DNA from: Chitinophaga pinensis
Lineage (GTDB): Bacteria > Bacteroidota > Bacteroidia > Chitinophagales > Chitinophagaceae
Reading direction: 5' to 3'
Assembly: GCA_943331145.2 (NCBI GenBank)
Contig: CALQKL020000143.1
Location: forward strand, 1 to 5,979
DNA length: 5,979 nt
Position 1 is the first letter of the stretch. Each line of letters begins with the position of its first letter. Below the pieces are notes generated by a model. The model worked only from the letters and a program-made list of their open reading frames with translations. It did not search any database and was not told the origin of the DNA. This document shows positions 1-5,316 of this stretch, in pieces. Made by a program: the position numbers and the translations under genes.

Positions 1-416
1 AATCTATCTGCGAACTTTCTTAATTGAGGTACACTGTCATTTTCAGGGTCAACACTGATGCTGATGAATTGTACAATGTCGGGATTTTGTTTGAAAGACT
101 CTTGTACTTTTTTCATGGACCTTGCCAATCCCGGACAAATAGATGGACATCTAGAAAAGAAAAAATCGATGACAATGATTTTTCCGTGCAAATCATCAAG
201 CGATACTTTTTTGCCAAGCTGATTGGTAAATTGAATGTTTTTAACTTGGTGCCAAAGGGTATCGTTTACCGTTTTTCCTCTTTTTTGTACAACGCCACTG
301 CTATCGTAAAAAAAATGTTCAGGCATATCATCTTCAATGAAATAATTCACAAGTATAAATCCAATTATTGGAAGTAGCAGGGCTAAAGTAAGCGCCATTA
401 TTGTTTTCTTATTCAA
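1..416 (-). CDS. sco: SCO1/SenC-family copper chaperone, partial (C-terminus beyond left edge)
   Basis: SCO proteins are membrane-anchored, thioredoxin-fold proteins that deliver copper to, or reduce, the CuA site of cytochrome oxidase subunit II on the outer face of the cytoplasmic membrane. Translating the minus strand from TTG at 416 gives 138 visible residues: a positive N-terminus (NKK), one hydrophobic anchor at about 6-26, then a soluble domain. The copper-binding CXXXC motif is clear as RCPSICP (Cys90 and Cys94), preceded by IIVIDFFFS and followed by the family-typical SISVDPENDS stretch at 119-128. The later copper-ligand histidine would lie past the left edge and cannot be checked. 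No lipobox cysteine is seen. The start is uncertain. TTG at 416 keeps the basic N-terminus. ATG at 398 would remove it. An in-frame ATG at 494 would add 26 residues encoded by a 7-bp repeat. The position just after a cox operon fits an oxidase assembly role. Family assignment is firm; the start is not. Confidence 0.93.
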   Translation of the reverse strand, partial: MNKKTIMALTLALLLPIIGFILVNYFIEDDMPEHFFYDSSGVVQKRGKTVNDTLWHQVKNIQFTNQLGKKVSLDDLHGKIIVIDFFFSRCPSICPGLARSMKKVQESFKQNPDIVQFISISVDPENDSVPQLRKFADR

Positions 417-420
417 TTTC

Positions 421-468
421 GTTTGGTGTTTGGTGTTTGGTGTTTGGTGTTTGGTGTTTGGTGTTTGG
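421..468. repeat. Heptanucleotide tandem repeat (GTTTGGT on plus strand), about 6.9 copies
   Basis: Six perfect GTTTGGT units occupy 421-462, and a seventh unit matches six of seven bases (463-468). On the transcribed minus strand this reads CAAACAC/ACCAAAC. The array ends four bases before the probable TTG start of sco, so it fills the 5' leader and ribosome-binding region of that gene. It contains no stop codon in any minus-strand frame; in the sco frame it would encode a QTPNTKH period. Perfect short arrays of this sort are prone to slipped-strand copy-number change. The function is unknown. Similar short tandemly repeated heptanucleotides are known from other bacteria, for example filamentous cyanobacteria. 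Confidence 0.97.
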
Positions 469-482
469 ACAAAACCCGTATC

Positions 483-521
483 AAAAAAAACCATCGTTCC
501 CCAATGGTAAACGATGGTTTT
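483..521 (-). terminator. Rho-independent terminator of the cox operon
   Basis: On the minus strand a 12-bp perfect stem is formed by AAAACCATCGTT (521-510) and AACGATGGTTTT (498-487). The loop is 11 nt, and further Ts to 483 make an uninterrupted run of eight Ts at the 3' side. The hairpin begins 23 bases past the coxD stop codon, the expected place for the end of the cox transcript. In the plus direction the stem is followed only by TTTTGTATAAATT, so it would be a poorer terminator that way. It separates sco from the upstream operon, implying that sco has its own promoter or depends on read-through. Confidence 0.88.
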
Positions 522-544
522 GTATAAATTGTTCTAAAAATTGC

Positions 545-970
545 TTATTTATGTGATTCTACCGCTTCCTTGCTTACTTCTTCCGTTTGATAAGTTCTGC
601 TTTTGCCTCTTGTGTTTCTTAAGTTTTTCCAACTCTCTCCATCAGCCAAAAATGCAATGATAAACCATACAAACAAAACCAAAGGAACAACGATGGTCAT
701 GATTAGGTTTCTAATTTCGTCTCCCAAATGCATAAAAACCGAAACGATATAATATGCTTTTGCAAGTGTTAAGATACCAATTACAATTTTTGTACTCAAT
801 ACCGCTGCAGCACCCAATTGGCCATGTTTAGCGTATAAAAAGTACCCTAAAGCCAATTCAATGATTGTTAGCGCAGATAAAACCCAAAATATTTTCCATA
901 TTTTTTTTGTTCCGCCAGAATGGTCTGGGTGAAAAGTAATTTCAGGATTCTCGTAATGTTGTGCCGACAT
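545..970 (-). CDS. coxD: Cytochrome c oxidase subunit IV (small membrane subunit, CoxD/CyoD-like)
   Basis: This is a small accessory subunit of the heme-copper oxidase, without cofactors. Its presumed role is stability or assembly of the complex in the cytoplasmic membrane. The 141-residue protein has a polar N-terminal tail with several His (1-24) and three hydrophobic helices at about 25-46, 55-80 and 88-109. A hydrophilic C-terminal tail, rich in Lys, Glu and Ser, follows. The stretch KAYYIVSVFMHLGDE (71-85), with its MHLGDE turn, is typical of prokaryotic subunit IV proteins. Three helices and this length match the family. ATG at 970 is preceded by an A/T-rich leader (ATCATAATT) with no Shine-Dalgarno motif, as in neighbouring genes. 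It starts 34 nt after subunit III and is the last gene before the terminator. The family is clear; the gene symbol follows common usage, and other names are in use. Confidence 0.9.
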   Translation of the reverse strand: MSAQHYENPEITFHPDHSGGTKKIWKIFWVLSALTIIELALGYFLYAKHGQLGAAAVLSTKIVIGILTLAKAYYIVSVFMHLGDEIRNLIMTIVVPLVLFVWFIIAFLADGESWKNLRNTRGKSRTYQTEEVSKEAVESHK

Positions 971-1004
971 AATTATGATTCTTTAATAAGATTTTAAATA
1001 AAAA

Positions 1005-1886
1005 TTAAACTAGATAAAAACAAAGGAATACAAATACCCAAACTAGATCTACGAAATGCCAGTATAGTCCAGCTTTTTCAATCATTTCATAGTGACCTCT
1101 TTGTTCGAAATGGCCTAATTTGGTTTTTAGATACATAATAATATTGATAATCACGCCACTAAATACGTGGAAACCGTGGAAACCAGTGATACCAAAGAAG
1201 TAACCACCAAATGCAATCGGACCAGTATGTGTTGCATGAATTTCAGATGAAGCGATTTGATTGATCAACTCTTGATTGGTTAATGAAACTGCTGCATGAT
1301 GTGCGCTTTCAGCACCGTGATGTAAAGTATTTGCGATAGCTACCAATTGCTCATGTGATGTTTTTTGTAAAGCATCTACCATTTCTTTATGAGATAATGC
1401 TGCTCCCCAAGGATTCATTTTTACGGTTGTTGGCAATACAGATAAAGTACCATCGTTTAACATAGCTACATGTTCGCCAGTTAATAAATGCGTCCACTCC
1501 CAAGCCTGACAACCTAAGAAAGCTGCACCGCCAATAATGGTTAAAATCATATATTTCTCTACCCCTTTCTTATTCATTTGATGTCCTTCGTGCACAGCCA
1601 ACACCATAGTTACCGAGCTGAAAATCAAAATGAAAGTCATTAAACTTACGAAAGCAAGTGGAAGATTTGCATGTCCAGCAAAAGGGAAAGAATTAAAAAC
1701 GTGGTTAGGATCTGCCCAATTGTTTACACTAAAACGGATTGTTCCGTAGCTAATTAGAAAAGCGCCGAAAGTAAAGGCATCACTCATTAAAAAGTACCAC
1801 ATCATCACTTTACCATAGCTCACATTGAATGGACTTTTACCACCGCTCCACCATTTTGTTCCTGTAGGAATTGCTGTTGATCCCAT
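1005..1886 (-). CDS. coxC: Cytochrome c oxidase subunit III with a His-rich insertion
   Basis: Subunit III is a cofactor-free membrane subunit that packs against subunit I and sustains proton uptake during turnover. The 293-residue protein has five predicted helices (about 25-48, 75-97, 110-132, 225-252, 274-292), the bacterial form lacking the first two helices of the seven-helix type. Family signatures are CQAWEW (126-131), with the conserved Glu at 130, FFGITGFHGFHVFSG (230-244) and YWHFVDLVWVFVF (275-287). An unusual segment of about 60-85 residues (roughly 137-222) lies between the third and fourth helices and contains many His (166, 178, 189, 190, 196, 197, 217, 220). By the usual subunit III topology it would face the periplasm. 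ATG at 1886 follows an A-rich leader (GAATAATT). The gene lies 82 nt after the short subunit III-like gene and 34 nt before coxD. Assignment is secure; the role of the insertion is unknown. Confidence 0.96.
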   Translation of the reverse strand: MGSTAIPTGTKWWSGGKSPFNVSYGKVMMWYFLMSDAFTFGAFLISYGTIRFSVNNWADPNHVFNSFPFAGHANLPLAFVSLMTFILIFSSVTMVLAVHEGHQMNKKGVEKYMILTIIGGAAFLGCQAWEWTHLLTGEHVAMLNDGTLSVLPTTVKMNPWGAALSHKEMVDALQKTSHEQLVAIANTLHHGAESAHHAAVSLTNQELINQIASSEIHATHTGPIAFGGYFFGITGFHGFHVFSGVIINIIMYLKTKLGHFEQRGHYEMIEKAGLYWHFVDLVWVFVFLCFYLV

Positions 1887-1968
1887 AATTATTCTTTTGT
1901 TTTATCGAAGTAAAAACTCAAAAAATCAATCTCGGTTTTTTTAATTTTTACTTTTTAATTTTAATTTT
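1887..1968 (-). other. A/T-rich spacer with an imperfect direct repeat between the two subunit III genes
   Basis: This 82-nt gap is the longest inside the operon and is almost entirely A/T apart from a CTCGG patch near 1931-1935. On the plus strand TTAATTTTTACTTT (1941-1954) recurs with one extra T at 1961-1975, the second copy running across the stop codon of the upstream gene. I see no convincing terminator: the only candidate stem is six A-T pairs. I also see no good match to the Bacteroidota promoter pattern (TTG, then TAnnTTTG). It may be a transcript processing site or simply low-complexity spacer. Confidence 0.55.
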
Positions 1969-2535
1969 TTACTTTATCATGATCAAAAAGATCAATAAAT
2001 AAACCCATAATATATCTACAAAATGCCAGTATGTAGATATCAATTCAACCGGTACTACACTGTAATTTCTAGTTTTTTTACTGAATGCACTAAGCGACAT
2101 TACAATTAAAGCAATTACACCTCCAATTACGTGCACCGCATGTAAACCAACGATTACATACAAAAATGAAAACGAAACATTTGCTTGAAGCGTCATGCCC
2201 ATTTTCCAAAATTCTTTAAATCCAAGAATTTGAGTAACTATAAAAATAAGACCTAAAAATAAAGTTGCTGCCATTAGTTTTCTATACTTAGACATTTCCC
2301 TTACTTTAAATGCTTTTTCTGCCAGATGTACCGTTAAACTACTTAATAAAATTACAACAGTACTGTACCAAAAAGCAGTGGGTAAATTATAACTGACCCA
2401 ACCAGCTTGATTGCGTTTTACAATGTAAGCACTTGTTAATCCGGCAAACATCATTACAATACTACCAATGCCAACCCACAAGGTAAACTTGTGTGGATGT
2501 ATTTTATTTTTTGGTTTTATTACCTCTGTTTCCAT
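1969..2535 (-). CDS. Short cytochrome c oxidase subunit III-like protein
   Basis: This is a second member of the heme-copper oxidase subunit III family, a membrane partner of subunit I. From the start chosen here (METEVIKP, ATG at 2535) it has 188 residues. Five helices are predicted at about 17-39, 53-72, 87-105, 120-148 and 168-186. Family marks are IHPHKFTLWVGIGS (12-25) near the N-terminus, GLHAVHVIGG (130-139) and YWHFVDILWVYL (169-180). It lacks the long loop of the neighbouring subunit III gene. An in-frame ATG at 2580 would add 15 residues (MANSKNIF...), but it would lie 61 nt inside cyoE and the extra residues do not resemble the family. ATG at 2535 gives a 16-nt overlap with the cyoE end, suggesting translational coupling. 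Adjacent long and short subunit III genes are common in Bacteroidota oxidase loci. Family is firm; whether both proteins enter the same complex is inferred. Confidence 0.92.
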   Translation of the reverse strand: METEVIKPKNKIHPHKFTLWVGIGSIVMMFAGLTSAYIVKRNQAGWVSYNLPTAFWYSTVVILLSSLTVHLAEKAFKVREMSKYRKLMAATLFLGLIFIVTQILGFKEFWKMGMTLQANVSFSFLYVIVGLHAVHVIGGVIALIVMSLSAFSKKTRNYSVVPVELISTYWHFVDILWVYLLIFLIMIK

Positions 2536-3482
2536 TCCACATTGTTTTGAATGCCTAAAGATATTTTTTGAGTTGGCCATTTGTTCGCATACAAACTCAG
2601 AAAAACAATCATTAAATAAAAATAAGAACTAAACATTACCTTTCTTGCTGCAGGAATGTCCATTTTTATATACAACATCACGCTCACATACACCATATAT
2701 AAATTACAAGCCAACAAAATCCACATGCTTATTTCGCCACTAATATGATACATGAATGGCAAAATTCCTACTGGAATCATCAACGCACTATACATAATTG
2801 TTTGTATAGCCGTAAACTTTGTAGGTCCTTTATCACTTGGCAACAGTTTAAAACCCGCCGCGCTGTAATCTTTGTGTGCTACCCAAGCAATTGCCCAAAA
2901 ATGCGGAAACTGCCAAAGAAATTGAATCGCAAACAAAATCCAGCCACCTGTCCAATTGTTGTCGTTGCCATCTCCGAAACTCGCTACCCATCCAATTAAG
3001 CAAGGTAAAGCTCCAGGTATTGCACCAACAAAAACGGCTGTTGAATTTATTTTTTTGAGTGGGGTATAAACGAAACCGTATAATACCAAACTCAATAAAC
3101 TTATCCATGCTGCTTCTATGCTAAAGGTGTACATGATTAGTATACCCACAGCACCAGAAATTCCTGCAAAAGCCCACGCTTCATTTGAAGACATACGACC
3201 ACTTGAAATTGGTCTACTCGCAGTACGCTTCATCAATGCATCCGTATCTTTTTCAAGAATCTGGTTGATGGTATTTGCTGATCCTGTAACCAACAAACCA
3301 CCTACAAAAAGTAAAAGAACTTGTATCAGGTTAAAACTGATGTTTGGTGCAAGTAAGTAACTGATTACTGTACTAAACACAACCATAAAACTCAAAGTGA
3401 ATTTGATCAATAAAAAATAATCTTTCACTTTACTTGCCAATGCAAACGATGTTGAATTGGATATGGCTTTATTTTCCTGCAC
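2520..3482 (-). CDS. cyoE: Protoheme IX farnesyltransferase (heme O synthase)
   Basis: This integral membrane UbiA-family prenyltransferase adds the farnesyl group of farnesyl diphosphate to the vinyl group of heme b. The product, heme O, is the precursor of the heme a used by this oxidase. The 320-residue protein has many hydrophobic helices. The first Asp-rich site is clear: Asn70, then EKDTDALMKRTASRP (77-91) with Asp79, Asp81, Arg86 and Arg90. The family motif LWQFPHFWAIAW continues into KDYSAAGFKLLP (189-215), and YTPLKK (139-144) matches the family. The length is slightly above the usual (about 290-310), through a polar tail (301-320) that overlaps the next gene. The start codon is GTG at 3482, 9 nt after the coxA stop. 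No upstream ATG fits, and the next Met (33) lies inside the first helix. Close spacing to coxA suggests coupled translation. Heme A synthase, needed for the next step, is not in the window. Confidence 0.97.
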   Translation of the reverse strand: MQENKAISNSTSFALASKVKDYFLLIKFTLSFMVVFSTVISYLLAPNISFNLIQVLLLFVGGLLVTGSANTINQILEKDTDALMKRTASRPISSGRMSSNEAWAFAGISGAVGILIMYTFSIEAAWISLLSLVLYGFVYTPLKKINSTAVFVGAIPGALPCLIGWVASFGDGNDNNWTGGWILFAIQFLWQFPHFWAIAWVAHKDYSAAGFKLLPSDKGPTKFTAIQTIMYSALMIPVGILPFMYHISGEISMWILLACNLYMVYVSVMLYIKMDIPAARKVMFSSYFYLMIVFLSLYANKWPTQKISLGIQNNVEWKQR

Positions 3483-3491
3483 TTATTTTTT

Positions 3492-5294
3492 TTAATGTTT
3501 ACTTTCATCATCCCCTACCGGTACATCCTGCGGAATAAAATCTTTTCCGTCTTTTGCATAATCATATGGCCAACGATGTACTTCAGGAATATCGCCAGGC
3601 CAGTTTCCATGACCAGGACGAATTGGTGTTGTCCACTCTAACGTATTTGCATTCCAAGGATTCAAAGTAGTTACTTTTCTTCCTTTCCAAATGCTATAGA
3701 AAAAGTTAATCACAAATAATATTTGAGCTGCAAAAACCAATAATGCAATGATGCTGATGAATTGATTTAATCCACCAAAGTTTTTGAATGATTCCCAGTT
3801 TGAGAAATCATAATAACGGCGTGGCATACCCGCTAAACCTTCGTAATGCATTGGCCAGAAAATCATATATGCGCCTACAATTGTAATCCAGAAATGGATA
3901 TACGATAAAGTGTTGTTTAAATAACGACCAAACATTTTTGGATACCAATGATAAACACCAGCATACATTCCAAAGAAAGAAGCCACACCCATTACAATAT
4001 GGAAATGCGCAATTACAAAGTATGTATCATGTAAATGGATGTCTAATGCAGAGTTTCCTAAGAAAATACCAGTTAAACCACCACTGATGAATAAGCTTAC
4101 AAATCCAATGGCAAACATCATCGCTGGTGTGAAACGAATGTTTCCTTTCCATAATGTAGTTAACCAGTTAAATACTTTGATAGCTGATGGTACAGCGATT
4201 AATAAAGTTAATAGTACGAAAACCGATCCTAAGAATGGATTCAATCCGGTTACAAACATGTGATGCGCCCAAACTAAAAACGCTAGAATGGTAATCGCAA
4301 ATAATGAACCAATCATGGCCATGTAACCGAAAATTGGTTTACGGCTATTTACTGATAATATTTCAGAAGACATTCCCATTGCTGGCAATAGAATGATGTA
4401 TACTTCTGGGTGACCTAAGAACCAAAATAAATGTTGGAATAGAATAGCACTACCACCTTCGTTAGGCATAATTTTTCCAGCAACAACGATATCGCTCAAG
4501 TAAAAACTTGTTCCTAAATTTCTATCAAACAACAATAAGATTGCACCTGATAATAAAACTGGGAATGACAATACCCCTAAAACTGCAGTAAAGAATAAAG
4601 CCCAAATGGTTAATGGCATTCTTGTCATGCTCATTCCTTTAGTACGCATGTTTAAAATAGTAGTGATGTAATTTAATCCACCTAATAAAGAAGAAACAAT
4701 AAACATCGCCATACTCACCAACCACAGATCCATTCCTATTTTACTTCCTGATGAAGCTTCCCCTAAAGCACTTAATGGAGGATAAATTGTCCAACCACCA
4801 CTTGCAGGTCCAGTTTGTACAAATAAAGAAGCCATCATTATTACAGAAGCTAAGAAGAAGAACCAATAGCTAAGCATATTCAACATTGGAGACGCCATAT
4901 CTCTTGCTCCAATTTGAAGTGGAATAAGAAAGTTTGCAAACGTTCCACTCAAACCTGCTGTTAATACGAAGAAAACCAATATCGTTCCATGCATAGTAAC
5001 CAATGCATAATAGAATTCAGGTTGAAGTTTACCACCTTTTGCCCAATGCCCTAAAAAATCTTCAAGGAATGGGTAAGTAGCATTTGGATCTGCCAATTGT
5101 AAACGAAATATTACCGAAAACAATCCGCCAATGAAAGCCCAGATAATTCCGGTAACTAAAAATTGTTTCGCAATTGTTTTGTGATCTTGACTAAAAATGT
5201 ATTTAGTAATGAATGTCTCCTGATGGTGATGCTCGTGATGCGCGTCTCCATGTGCTTCGTGATGTGCTGTTTCGTGTAATGCTGCTGTACTCAT
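3492..5294 (-). CDS. coxA: Cytochrome c oxidase subunit I (heme a, heme a3-CuB catalytic subunit)
   Basis: CoxA is the catalytic core that reduces O2 to water and pumps protons across the cytoplasmic membrane. The 600-residue protein has the expected twelve helices between about 45 and 533. Ligands are all visible. His102 (MHG) and His432 bind heme a, and His430 binds heme a3 (VIAHFH). CuB is bound by His295 with Tyr299 (GHPEVY, the His-Tyr cross-link pair) and by His344-His345 (WAHHMF). Proton-path residues place it in the A1-like group: Asp132 (GARDMASP), Glu297 in GHPEVY, and Lys373 in AVPSAIKVFNW. The usual Thr of that last motif is Ser370. The first 26 residues hold nine His, an uncommon His-rich cytoplasmic tail. 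The polar C-terminus (about 540-600) is rich in Trp, Pro and Asp. ATG at 5294 is 22 nt after coxB, with an A/T-rich leader and no Shine-Dalgarno. The gene is intact and the identity is certain. Confidence 0.99.
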   Translation of the reverse strand: MSTAALHETAHHEAHGDAHHEHHHQETFITKYIFSQDHKTIAKQFLVTGIIWAFIGGLFSVIFRLQLADPNATYPFLEDFLGHWAKGGKLQPEFYYALVTMHGTILVFFVLTAGLSGTFANFLIPLQIGARDMASPMLNMLSYWFFFLASVIMMASLFVQTGPASGGWTIYPPLSALGEASSGSKIGMDLWLVSMAMFIVSSLLGGLNYITTILNMRTKGMSMTRMPLTIWALFFTAVLGVLSFPVLLSGAILLLFDRNLGTSFYLSDIVVAGKIMPNEGGSAILFQHLFWFLGHPEVYIILLPAMGMSSEILSVNSRKPIFGYMAMIGSLFAITILAFLVWAHHMFVTGLNPFLGSVFVLLTLLIAVPSAIKVFNWLTTLWKGNIRFTPAMMFAIGFVSLFISGGLTGIFLGNSALDIHLHDTYFVIAHFHIVMGVASFFGMYAGVYHWYPKMFGRYLNNTLSYIHFWITIVGAYMIFWPMHYEGLAGMPRRYYDFSNWESFKNFGGLNQFISIIALLVFAAQILFVINFFYSIWKGRKVTTLNPWNANTLEWTTPIRPGHGNWPGDIPEVHRWPYDYAKDGKDFIPQDVPVGDDESKH

Positions 5295-5316
5295 AACTAT
5301 TTTTAATTAATTGCTA

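Noticed and set aside
24..377. Plus-strand open frame of 117 codons at the left edge
   Set aside because: It lies antisense to the SCO frame, which carries a clear CPSICP copper motif and family-typical sequence. The plus-strand translation resembles no family.
421..468. Tandem array as a possible CRISPR
   Set aside because: The 7-bp units are directly adjacent, with no spacers and no cas genes, so this is a simple tandem repeat.
470..541. Bacteroidota-type promoter (TTG, then TAnnTTTG) for sco
   Set aside because: The nearest matches, TACCATTG in the terminator loop and TACGGGTTTTG after it, have a mismatch or wrong spacing, and no TTG box is correctly placed. I cannot support a promoter call.
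1910..1950. Possible terminator between the two subunit III genes
   Set aside because: The only stem is six A-T pairs around a 10-base loop, with no G-C pairs, so it is unlikely to terminate transcription.
2745..3360. Several short open frames on both strands within cyoE
   Set aside because: They are alternate-frame shadows of the intact heme O synthase gene and show no domain, leader or independent context.
3486..3493. Run of eight A (minus strand) at the coxA stop as a possible frameshift site
   Set aside because: It spans the coxA stop codon and the spacer. Both flanking genes have normal ends, so nothing suggests programmed frameshifting.
4039..4263. Plus-strand open frame of 74 codons inside coxA
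   Set aside because: It is antisense to the heme a3/CuB region of CoxA, where coding constraint is very strong, and shows no recognisable features.
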